Shown: positions 1 to 5,811 of the stretch, one piece after another
Layout of the letters: each line of letters begins with the position of its first letter
Numbering within the stretch: the stretch's first letter is position 1
NCBI GenBank assembly: GCA_018610025.1
Contig: JAHENW010000154.1
Span: 1 to 9,569 of the forward strand
Source: Thermoplasmatota archaeon
GTDB taxonomy: Archaea > Thermoplasmatota > Thermoplasmata > Halarchaeoplasmatales > Halarchaeoplasmataceae
Reading direction: 5' to 3'
Length of the DNA stretch: 9,569 bases
Made by a program: the position numbers and the translations under genes
Notes under the pieces: generated by a model
What the model was told of the DNA's origin: nothing
The model's database searches: none
The model's input: only the letters and a program-made list of their open reading frames with translations

Positions 1-29
1 ACAAAATTTTATTTCAGAAAACAAGCTTT

Positions 30-262
30 CCTGCGGGTACCGAGCGTTCACGTAGTGAACCGAGGTTGAAGAGGATGAATTCCTCTGGGTCCCCGTGCCC
101 TAACTATTTTCGAACGATGTGAGAAAAAAGTTTGGAAGCGGAACGATACGTACGAATCAAGGATTCCTACTCTCACTTCGGCAAGTGTGCCTCGTAAACA
201 TAGTGAGTTCCAGCGCCCCACTATACCTCAGGTTCATAACCTTAAGAATATTTTTCTTTTCT
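30..262 (+). other. Hairpin-rich gene-free segment, possible structured RNA or dispersed repeat
   Basis: No coding frame is convincing here. The DNA is packed with short inverted repeats: GTTCAC/GTGAAC (46-51/55-60), AGAGGA/TCCTCT (70-75/81-86), GAATC/GATTC (154-158/162-166), CACTT/AAGTG (174-178/183-187) and AGGTT/AACCT (230-234/238-242). The first two could sit inside a closing stem 32-37/92-97 (two G-U pairs if read as + strand RNA), making a three-way junction. TCTCACT at 171-177 can pair with GTGAGA (119-124), with AGTGAG (202-207), or in its local hairpin, so the folds are mutually exclusive. The last hairpin precedes a T-rich run (249-260), and a TATA-like AAAATTTTATTT lies at 3-14. 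It matches no RNA family I recognise. It could equally be a repeat element, or the leader of a leftward gene beyond the edge. The inverted repeats are seen; the RNA is inferred. Confidence 0.3.
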
Positions 263-428
263 CCTAATTTTATTCAATAAGAATCTACTTCTTTTGAGCT
301 TTTCATTCAAATTTATCTTTTCTTCTCTGCATTTTTATTTTTAAGAATTTGGCTTATCGTCTAAATAACGTTTGACTAGATGTGTCGAAAAGAGCAGTAA
401 TAGCTCTAGTATATCTCCCTTTGGCCTC
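263..428. other. AT-rich gene-free stretch
   Basis: This stretch is pyrimidine- and AT-rich on the + strand. I see no start with a plausible reading frame and no tRNA or rRNA signature. A weak hairpin, AGAGC/GCTCT with a 7-base loop, lies near 390-406. It is the 3' flank of the leftward propeller gene that ends at 471. Confidence 0.5.
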
Positions 429-472
429 ATGGAAGGTAAACACGGACCTCCGACCCAGTCCTTCCGTTTTTT
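429..472 (+). terminator. Hairpin plus T-tract, rightward terminator-like element
   Basis: GGAAGG (431-436) pairs with CCTTCC (460-465). The stem extends by one T-G wobble and one A-T pair to 429-436/460-467. A T run (467-472) follows on the + strand. The wobble and the T-tract both favour a + strand transcript. It touches the stop codon of the leftward propeller gene, so it may keep + strand transcription from running into that gene. Archaeal termination depends mainly on the T-tract, so the function is inferred. Confidence 0.4.
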
Positions 473-1385
473 ACTTCTTCAGATACGCCATGCCATCAGG
501 ATGAATACCGACAGGAATCCTTTTGACCTCTTCCAACTCATCTACATCTATCACGGATATGTCGTTGGTCTTGTTGTTGGCCACGTAAGCCCTCTTCCCT
601 TCCGAATCGAAGGCCGTACCACCGGGCCACACACCGACGGGTATCCTCTTGATCTCCCATGGAACTATTTCGCCGTTCCTTTCAAAATCAGTCTGGATCA
701 CGGAAACGTCGTCGGATTCTCTGTTCGGTATGAAGGCGTACTTCTCATCGGGCGAGAACACTATGCGTATCGGCGTTGTCCCGAGTCTTCTCTTGAATTC
801 GACCTCGTAATCTTCAGGGTCTATCACGAATAAAGTTCCGTCCTTCTGGTTGGCAACGTAGAACAGTCCGCTTTTCGAGTGGAACGCGGTTCCCTCGGGT
901 CCTCCACCGACATCAAAATGATCCATCACCTCTTCCTCAACAGCATCCAAAACAGTTACGTTATCGCTGCCGATGTTGGGCACGAAAACTTTCTCTCCGT
1001 CAGAAGAGAAGGTAATCATATGTGAATGCTTTTTTCCAGTTGGAAAGTGGTTCACGATTTCGTCCTTCTCAGTATCGATAACGAAAATCATGCTGCTGTA
1101 GGTGGAGGCTAAAAAGAGTCTTTTATCCTCTGAGATTCCAACACCATGAGGGAAGTCGAAATCCTCGTGTTCGATTTTTTTAACAATATCAAAATCATCG
1201 TTATCCATCACATCAAGTTCGTTTCCCAGTGAACATGATATGTATGATTTTCTACCGTCAGGTGTGACCGCTATCTCGTGTGGATTGTGACCCGTCTCTA
1301 CCTCTTTAACTATCTCACTATCATCCAAATCCACTATAGAAACTGAATCTTCATCCTTGTTCAGAACTATCAAGTACTCTCCCAT
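471..1385 (-). CDS. Seven-bladed YVTN-family beta-propeller protein
   Basis: The 304-residue protein consists almost entirely of seven repeats of about 42 residues, roughly at 3-44, 45-87, 88-130, 131-172, 173-213, 214-262 and 263-304. Each carries a variant of 'YVAN...DxVSVID...V..IPVG.xPxGxAF.xDG' and fits one four-stranded blade, so the seven make a closed ring. The best repeats are the last two (YVANNKTNDISVIDVDEL at 267-284). This is the YVTN/YncE-like lactonase-fold group; members bind ligands or act as scaffolds and most have no known reaction. No signal peptide or membrane segment is visible, so it is probably cytoplasmic, although many archaeal relatives are exported. The surface is strongly acidic. 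The start is supported by a TATA-like box about 33 bases upstream and by the lack of any SD site, which suggests near-leaderless mRNA. It stands alone, with long gaps on both sides. The fold is well supported; the function is unknown. Confidence 0.88.
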   Translation of the reverse strand: MGEYLIVLNKDEDSVSIVDLDDSEIVKEVETGHNPHEIAVTPDGRKSYISCSLGNELDVMDNDDFDIVKKIEHEDFDFPHGVGISEDKRLFLASTYSSMIFVIDTEKDEIVNHFPTGKKHSHMITFSSDGEKVFVPNIGSDNVTVLDAVEEEVMDHFDVGGGPEGTAFHSKSGLFYVANQKDGTLFVIDPEDYEVEFKRRLGTTPIRIVFSPDEKYAFIPNRESDDVSVIQTDFERNGEIVPWEIKRIPVGVWPGGTAFDSEGKRAYVANNKTNDISVIDVDELEEVKRIPVGIHPDGMAYLKK

Positions 1386-1412
1386 GTTATCGATTAGAAA
1401 AACATTATTTCA

Positions 1413-1423
1413 GGTATATAATC
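1413..1423 (-). promoter_or_regulatory. TATA-like box of the propeller gene
   Basis: The minus strand reads GATTATATACC, centred about 33 bases before the ATG at 1385. Transcription would start about 6-8 bases before the ATG. There is no SD site between, so translation would be near-leaderless. Confidence 0.5.
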
Positions 1424-1524
1424 TTTCTCGAGATATCATCCTGGCCTGAACGTTTATCTCGGTCAGTGATGTGATTTTTCATGTTGCGCTGTTGTTCAAC
1501 TGCGAAACTATTAAATAATATACT

Positions 1525-1593
1525 ATGATGCCCGAGATGATGCCTGATGAGAAACTCGCTAGGGCGATAAGATCTAGGAAAAGAGGGAACTGA
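1525..1593 (+). other. Tiny ORF or C/D-box sRNA candidate in the gap between propeller and peptidase genes
   Basis: The 280-base gap 1386-1665 has no ordinary gene. Two readings are possible here. One is a 22-codon ORF that starts with a 12-base tandem repeat (1525-1536, 1537-1548) encoding MMPE-MMPD and ends in a basic tail. The other is a C/D-box guide RNA: TGATGA (1545-1550) resembles box C except for its first purine, and CTGA (1590-1593) could be box D. The TATA-like TAAATAATATA (1512-1522) would place a start near 1543, which suits the RNA reading and not the ORF. Internal C'/D' boxes and a terminal stem are unclear. Both readings are weak. Confidence 0.2.
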
Positions 1594-1621
1594 TGGAATT
1601 CATTTCAAGATTTGAGAAGGA

Positions 1622-1646
1622 CAAAAACAACTAGATGGTCCATCTA
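1622..1646 (-). terminator. Terminator-like hairpin after the cyanophycinase-family gene
   Basis: TAGATGG (1632-1638) and CCATCTA (1640-1646) form an inverted repeat with a one-base centre, so as RNA it gives about five pairs and a five-base loop. Read on the minus strand it lies about 20 bases past the stop at 1666 and is followed by GTTGTTTTTG. The position fits the 3' end of the peptidase transcript. Confidence 0.5.
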
Positions 1647-1665
1647 TTCCGTCAGTAGTATTCAT

Positions 1666-2544
1666 TCAGTAGTCGTTTGAATCATGTAATTCATCCTTGG
1701 CCATCATCTCTTGTACAGGATGAGTGATATCGAAATCCTCTATCCTGTAAGGCTTGCGTTCTTCAAGATCGTAGCCCCACCCGTTTCCCAGGACGTGAAC
1801 TTGAACCCCTTCTACACATATCGGTTCCCGGTATTGGATGTTCGGTACGTTAGATCGGGCTATATTCTTCCCATCGACCACTACGATATTGTTTGACCCT
1901 ATGACCGTAAAATTCATCTCTTCGAAATCCCATACCGCCGCTATATCCTCTCCGAGGCCCACTCCAAGGACTCCAGGATGCTCGGTGACTACATGGATCA
2001 ATCTAGGAAATCTTCCTCTTGCAGTGAAGTGGGTATCTATCACGGCGTCGTCGATGAAATTCAAGCCGGGAGACAGTTCGACCATGCCGTGAAGTAATGA
2101 TTCCTCACTATCACCGTAGGCGATCATGGTCCTAGTCAAACAGACGGCACCTGCACTGGTCCCGCTCACCAGGGCTCCTTCTTCGAATCTTTTTTGCATC
2201 TCCTTCAGCATCTGGGTTCCACCCAATAGGGCGGTTATCCTCAACTGATTTCCACCGGTCAAGAAGAACCCGTCGGACGCCCTGACCTGTTCTAAGAGGG
2301 GTTCTTCGTTCGCTTCGTCCCTTTTCTCTGGATATATCGTCTGTGTTTCGGCGCCGGCATTGGAGAAAAGGTGTGAATACTGCTTGGCACTACCGTATGG
2401 TTTTTTACTGGCGGAAGGGATGATGCTCAAGAGGGGTTCCTCATCTTCATCGTCTTTGAGCTCATCTATGATCTTTTCGACAATCGGGTCCTCGGGAAAT
2501 AGGTCTAGACTCCCCCCTATACTCACGATCTTGCCTTTACTCAT
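1666..2544 (-). CDS. cphB: Cyanophycinase-family serine peptidase (S51)
   Basis: The 292-residue protein has the marks of peptidase family S51. An N-terminal 'GGSLDLF' strand-turn is at 10-16 and 'LTGGNQLR' at 95-102 (its Gln helps bind substrate in cyanophycinases). The nucleophile elbow GTSAGA is at 128-133 with Ser130, and 'DTHFTARGRFPRL' at 170-182 carries the His and Arg cluster typical of cyanophycinase. 'GVGLGED' is at 194-200. True cyanophycinases cut cyanophycin, a poly-Asp backbone with Arg side chains, to beta-Asp-Arg dipeptides inside the cell. No signal peptide is seen. Length and motifs are intact. No cyanophycin synthetase (cphA) or isoaspartyl dipeptidase is nearby, so the substrate may be cyanophycin made from elsewhere in the genome, or another Asp peptide; it could also be a peptidase E relative. 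The ATG has no SD site but a TATA-like element 28 bases upstream, hence leaderless. Family assignment is strong; substrate is inferred. Confidence 0.87.
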   Translation of the reverse strand: MSKGKIVSIGGSLDLFPEDPIVEKIIDELKDDEDEEPLLSIIPSASKKPYGSAKQYSHLFSNAGAETQTIYPEKRDEANEEPLLEQVRASDGFFLTGGNQLRITALLGGTQMLKEMQKRFEEGALVSGTSAGAVCLTRTMIAYGDSEESLLHGMVELSPGLNFIDDAVIDTHFTARGRFPRLIHVVTEHPGVLGVGLGEDIAAVWDFEEMNFTVIGSNNIVVVDGKNIARSNVPNIQYREPICVEGVQVHVLGNGWGYDLEERKPYRIEDFDITHPVQEMMAKDELHDSNDY

Positions 2545-2566
2545 ATGGGTTAGGAAATAGATACAC

Positions 2567-2580
2567 CCAATTAAACTTTT
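2567..2580 (-). promoter_or_regulatory. TATA-like box of the S51 peptidase gene
   Basis: The minus strand reads AAAAGTTTAATTGG, with TTTAAT centred about 28 bases before the ATG at 2544. No SD site lies between, so the transcript would begin at or next to the start codon. The box lies in the 126-base gap after korC, so the peptidase gene probably has its own promoter although it follows the operon in the same direction. Confidence 0.42.
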
Positions 2581-2670
2581 TTCAAATTTTGGGAGGGATC
2601 ATCAAGCGAAGGTATGGATCCGTTTTGAGCTGAAATGTAGATGAGAGGATCTGTTTATGCTTTCCAATGT

Positions 2671-3201
2671 TCACTTGCTCTCATCGCCCTCCTCATAACC
2701 TCGGCAGAATGCCTCGATGTTCTTATCTTCGGTACCCTCGGGCACTTGCTCTCTGATAGATTCTTTGATAGACTCCGGAGACACCATCTCTGTTTCAGTT
2801 GTAAAATAACCCAGCATAACGATATTGGCCACCATCTTCACACCAAGTTCTTCCTCGGCTATCTCCGTGGCCGGCAGACCGACCGTCCCCTTTCTATCAG
2901 ACTCCACCAGACCCGTGTCTATCATCAACACACTGTCCTCATCTAGACTGTTTTCATAGGTGTCTAATGCCGATTGTGACATGGAGACGAGTACGTCTGG
3001 ATTTCTCACCTGGGGATAGTAGACTCGCTGGTCGCTGATTATTATATCGGTGCTGCAGGCTCCTCCTCTCGCTTCTGGACCGTAGCTCTTGGTCAACGTT
3101 ACATCTTTACCGTCTAGGACCGCCGCTTTACCGAATATGTGTCCCATCAAGATAACGCCCTGGCCTCCGAAGCCTGAAAAACGTAGCTCCCTCCTCATCA
3201 T
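2671..3201 (-). CDS. korC: 2-oxoglutarate:ferredoxin oxidoreductase, gamma subunit
   Basis: At 176 residues this matches the usual gamma subunit length. It begins with a nucleotide-fold signature FSGFGGQGVILMG at 8-20 and has the family block SYGPEARGGACSTDI at 39-53, both diagnostic of the POR/KOR gamma domain. It is the last gene of the four-gene operon and overlaps korB by ATGA, so its translation is probably coupled. A G-rich GGGGGTGG precedes two adjacent ATG codons; the second (at 3198) has the better SD spacing, so the true start may be one residue later. The gamma domain binds CoA and supports the catalytic core of alpha and beta; the complex is cytosolic. The C-terminal third is rich in Glu and ends EEGDESK. 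Family assignment is firm; the exact 2-oxoacid is inferred from the whole operon. Confidence 0.93.
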   Translation of the reverse strand: MMRRELRFSGFGGQGVILMGHIFGKAAVLDGKDVTLTKSYGPEARGGACSTDIIISDQRVYYPQVRNPDVLVSMSQSALDTYENSLDEDSVLMIDTGLVESDRKGTVGLPATEIAEEELGVKMVANIVMLGYFTTETEMVSPESIKESIREQVPEGTEDKNIEAFCRGYEEGDESK

Positions 3202-4112
3202 TCCACCCCCAGTTTGTCCCGGGCCTCCTCAAATACCTTTCCCCGGGTATCCTGATAAGTGGGAGCCTCCCTGTTCACGAAATTACCGATGATTATATCG
3301 CTTTCGGGGTCTTTTGGATCCAAGGCCACTTCAGAGGGGGCCGCCTCCGGTTGGAGTTTACTGTTCTCCTTGAAATGCTTCATCGTCTCTTTGCCGGTAC
3401 CTAGGCCGACTTTTCTTCCATAACCAGTGGGGCATGGGGATAGGACTTCGATGAAACAGAAACCTTCTTTATCGAGAGCCTCCTCCAGGGACTCTATCAT
3501 CTTATCGGTATGGTAGGAGGTCCATCTAGCCACGTAGACCGCTCCTGCCCCCGCCGATACCGCAGGCAGGTTGAATGGGTGCTCGAAACCGCCCCACGGG
3601 GTGGTCGAAGTCTCCGCACCCTTGGGCGTCGTCGGACCAGCTTGTCCACCGGTCATGCCGTAGTTGAAATTGTTCACGCAGATCACGTTGAAATCCACAT
3701 TACGCCTGGCGGCATGGATGAAATGATTGCCGCCGATGGCGAATAGGTCACCGTCCCCGCTGAAAACAGTAGTGACCAGGTCGCGGTTGCCTACCTTTAG
3801 CCCGGTAGCGAAGGGTATGGCGCGGCCGTGAGTAACGTGAAACGAATCCACGTCAACATAGCCGGCGGCCCTACCGGTACAACCTATACCGGATATCATG
3901 GCTGTCTCCTCCGGTGAGATCTCTGAATTCTTCAAGGCCCTCAAGTAGGAGTTAAGGATTACTCCAAGCCCACATCCAGGGCACCAGATATGGGGTATCC
4001 TATCCTTCCTGAGATAATTGTCCAGTGGGTGAAGGCCGTGACCGATTCCATCTTCTTCTCTCTGCTCCTGGTAATCTGGAGAGAACCAGTCTCTGCTCCT
4101 CCTGATACTCAT
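3198..4112 (-). CDS. korB: 2-oxoglutarate:ferredoxin oxidoreductase, beta (TPP-binding) subunit
   Basis: The 304-residue beta subunit carries the thiamine diphosphate site. The signature GDGDLFAIGGNH at 119-130 and NNFNYGMTGGQ at 147-157 bind TPP and Mg2+. CPGCG (44-48), the Cys in GIGCTG (75-80) and Cys227 are the usual candidates for [4Fe-4S] ligands in this family. The enzyme decarboxylates 2-oxoglutarate on TPP, passes electrons through Fe-S clusters to ferredoxin, and releases succinyl-CoA; in autotrophs it also runs in reverse. The gene overlaps korA by ATGA at 4109-4112 and has a good SD site, GGAGG, seven bases before the ATG. About 25-30 N-terminal residues (MSIRRSRDWFSPDYQ and on) precede the part I would expect to align with relatives; an internal start cannot be excluded, but the SD favours this one. 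Close alternatives are the 2-oxoisovalerate or pyruvate enzymes. Confidence 0.94.
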   Translation of the reverse strand: MSIRRSRDWFSPDYQEQREEDGIGHGLHPLDNYLRKDRIPHIWCPGCGLGVILNSYLRALKNSEISPEETAMISGIGCTGRAAGYVDVDSFHVTHGRAIPFATGLKVGNRDLVTTVFSGDGDLFAIGGNHFIHAARRNVDFNVICVNNFNYGMTGGQAGPTTPKGAETSTTPWGGFEHPFNLPAVSAGAGAVYVARWTSYHTDKMIESLEEALDKEGFCFIEVLSPCPTGYGRKVGLGTGKETMKHFKENSKLQPEAAPSEVALDPKDPESDIIIGNFVNREAPTYQDTRGKVFEEARDKLGVE

Positions 4113-5284
4113 CTTTCTCCCTCCTTGAAGGGTGGTACCTCTCCACGATCGATGGCCTCTATCCTCTCGACTATCTCTTCTGGAGTATGGATGTTGCCTC
4201 CCATTCGGGGAACAAGGTGAGTCTGGGCGGCTCCACCAGTTGTTCTTTCCACCTCGTATACCACCTGACCGAAGTTTATCTCGGCTACGATGAAATCATC
4301 TATACCTTCCCTCGCTAGATCGTATATCCTTTCCTCCGGGAAGGGCCATATGGTCTTGGGCCTGAGGAGGCCTACCTTGTACCCTTTCTCCCTGGCCATG
4401 TCGACTGCCTCTACCGCCGTCCGGTACACGCTCCCGTAGGCCACGATCACCTTTTCCGCGTCTTCAGTCTTGTACTCTTCGTATTCCAATATATCGTCTA
4501 CGTTCTTCCTGATCTTGTCGATCAATCTGGGGACCAGCATGTTCTGTGTTTCCTCGTCAACAGAGGGGTGACCTCTCTCGTCGTGCGTCAGCCCAGTAAC
4601 GTGTATCGAGTACCCTTCTCCAGCGTTTGCCATGGGAGGGACCAGATCGTCATCTGGGCGGAACGGTAGATGGTCCTCCGGCGGTTCTTCTGGCTTTTTT
4701 CTATCCACCAGTTCTATTTCGTCCTCTAGAGGGACCTCCACTTTCTCCGTCATGTGGGATACCATCTCATCGGACAGAACAACCACCGGAAGCCTGTACT
4801 TCTCGGCTGTATTGAAGGCCTGGATGGTATAATCGAATAACTCCTGCGGAGATGAGGGGGCATAGACAACGACCCCCACGTCCCCATGAGTACCCCATCT
4901 CGTTTGGTTCACATCACCCTGGGCTACCATGGTTGGTAACCCCGTAGAAGGACCTCCCCTCATCACGTCGACGATGACGCATGGTGTCTCCGTCATCAAC
5001 CCGAGGCCGTAGTTCTCCATCATCAGGCTGAAACCCGGACCAGAAGTGGCGGTCATGGCCTTCCTTCCCGCCCAGGCAGCCCCGAGAACCGAAGCTATAC
5101 TCCCGAGTTCGTCCTCCATTTGGAGGGTGCTGCCGTGTATCTCCGGAAAGCGCTCGGCGATCCTCTCTAGAATCTCCGAGGCTGGAGTGATCGGATAACC
5201 GGCAAAGAATGTACAGCCGGCGGCGATAGCGCCCTCCGCACAGGCGGTGTTCCCTTCCATGAAGTAAGTTCCTGGTTCCATCAT
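4109..5284 (-). CDS. korA: 2-oxoglutarate:ferredoxin oxidoreductase, alpha subunit
   Basis: The 391-residue protein (from the ATG at 5284) matches a stand-alone KorA of normal length. It has GYPITPAS at 29-36, the QMEDELGSIAS block at 55-65, TATSGPGFSLM at 78-88 and RGGPSTGLPT at 109-118, all standard in the pyrimidine-binding domain. This is followed by a Pro- and acid-rich linker (about 185-245) and a C-terminal transketolase-like domain with VAYGSVYRTA (281-290) and LLRPKTIWPFPE. Alpha pairs with beta to build the active site at their interface. Two more Met codons are close: 5290 (upstream) and 5281. The SD GAGGTGA at 5291-5297 abuts 5290 but lies six bases from 5284, and 5284 gives the same ATGA overlap seen at the other junctions, so 5284 is preferred. 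The domains and length fit 2-oxoglutarate better than pyruvate or isovalerate, but the substrate is not proven. Confidence 0.94.
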   Translation of the reverse strand: MMEPGTYFMEGNTACAEGAIAAGCTFFAGYPITPASEILERIAERFPEIHGSTLQMEDELGSIASVLGAAWAGRKAMTATSGPGFSLMMENYGLGLMTETPCVIVDVMRGGPSTGLPTMVAQGDVNQTRWGTHGDVGVVVYAPSSPQELFDYTIQAFNTAEKYRLPVVVLSDEMVSHMTEKVEVPLEDEIELVDRKKPEEPPEDHLPFRPDDDLVPPMANAGEGYSIHVTGLTHDERGHPSVDEETQNMLVPRLIDKIRKNVDDILEYEEYKTEDAEKVIVAYGSVYRTAVEAVDMAREKGYKVGLLRPKTIWPFPEERIYDLAREGIDDFIVAEINFGQVVYEVERTTGGAAQTHLVPRMGGNIHTPEEIVERIEAIDRGEVPPFKEGER

Positions 5285-5604
5285 ATCCATTCACCTCTCT
5301 CTTCGTCTTCCTCCTTTTCTTTCTTTTCCTCTTCTTCCTGGCTTTCCTCTTCTAAGTATATTGCGAATTCAGGACATATCTTTTCACATTTTCCACATAG
5401 TACGCAGTCCTCGGTCATCTCCGGGGGGGTATATCCCTTCTCCGTGGTCTCGTCCGAGTACTCTAACGCATCGACTGGACAGAACTCTATGCAGAATCCA
5501 CACCCCTTGCATCTCTCGGTTATCACACAGACCTTGCCCTCCTTGTTCTTGGTCTCCACGGGATAACACTCTTCGGTCGCTTCTTCCTCATCTTCTTCGC
5601 TCAT
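5281..5604 (-). CDS. korD: 2-oxoglutarate:ferredoxin oxidoreductase, delta (2x[4Fe-4S] ferredoxin) subunit
   Basis: The 107-residue protein holds two ferredoxin motifs, Cys32/35/38/42 and Cys67/70/73/77, each CxxCxxCxxxCP, giving two [4Fe-4S] clusters that carry electrons between the TPP core and external ferredoxin. It is the first gene of the operon, in the korDABC order known from methanogens. The N-terminus (MSEEDEEEAT) and the C-terminal tail after residue 84 (almost all Glu, Lys and Asp) are low-complexity and very acidic, longer than a bare two-cluster delta subunit needs. The tail probably stays disordered and may be a salt adaptation. The start follows a weak SD-like AAGGGT; a TATA-like box at 5685-5695 predicts a leader of about 60 bases. 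The gene overlaps korA by four bases. Confidence 0.92.
   Translation of the reverse strand: MSEEDEEEATEECYPVETKNKEGKVCVITERCKGCGFCIEFCPVDALEYSDETTEKGYTPPEMTEDCVLCGKCEKICPEFAIYLEEESQEEEEKKEKEEDEERGEWI
5291..5297 (-). promoter_or_regulatory. Ribosome binding site that decides the korA start
   Basis: The minus strand reads GAGGTGA inside the last codons of korD. It directly abuts the ATG at 5290, too close for initiation, but sits six bases before the ATG at 5284, which also overlaps the korD stop as ATGA. The korA start is therefore probably 5284. Confidence 0.6.
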
Positions 5605-5683
5605 ATTATTACCCTTCTATACCATCTAGATCACAGGTTCACCCCCAAGTAAGGGATAAACCTTGAATGAGTGGAAAGTAATT

Positions 5684-5696
5684 CGATATAAAAATG
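5684..5696 (-). promoter_or_regulatory. TATA-like box of the korDABC operon
   Basis: The minus strand reads ATTTTTATATCG, the best TATA match upstream of korD. Transcription would start near 5664, giving a leader of about 60 bases. A weaker candidate, GGTTTATCCC (5652-5661), would give a short leader instead. Confidence 0.45.
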
Positions 5697-5745
5697 TTGC
5701 ACTCCTTTATTGATATTTTGTTCCTACCCGTGATTTGATGAAGTA

Positions 5746-5758
5746 AAATACTTATACA
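5746..5758 (+). promoter_or_regulatory. TATA-like box of the AspT-family gene
   Basis: AAATACTTATACA is AT-rich and TATA-like, about 58 bases before the GTG at 5812. This predicts a start near 5780 and a leader of about 30 bases that includes the SD GGTGA (5803-5807). It lies within 60 bases of the korD box on the other strand, so the two promoters could share a regulator. ACCCGT occurs twice in this region (5726-5731, 5762-5767). Confidence 0.4.
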
Positions 5759-5811
5759 ACAACCCGTAGAAAAACGCGAACGAGGTATGTTAGGCATAGA
5801 GTGGTGAAAAG

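Noticed and set aside
1..96. Minus-strand frame open to the left edge (about 32 codons, with a GTG at 49-51)
   Set aside because: It is short, has no SD or TATA support and overlaps the hairpin cluster. It could be a gene start but the window ends too soon to tell.
219..246. GGTTCATAACC looked like a tRNA T-arm
   Set aside because: The loop has T where A58 is required and no acceptor, D or anticodon arms fit around it.
343..359. AAGAATTTGGCTTATCG resembles the conserved 3' core (CR-V) of RNase P RNA
   Set aside because: The matching upstream core strand (GAAGTCC-like) is absent within a suitable distance and the flanks are plain AT-rich DNA, so chance is more likely.
4914..5294. 126-residue alternative minus-strand frame within korA
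   Set aside because: It is rich in Arg, Gly and Asp in no domain pattern and overlaps the well-supported korA frame.
5726..5767. Two ACCCGT copies 36 bases apart in the kor/exchanger divergent promoter
   Set aside because: Six-base words recur by chance at this distance; not enough to call an operator.
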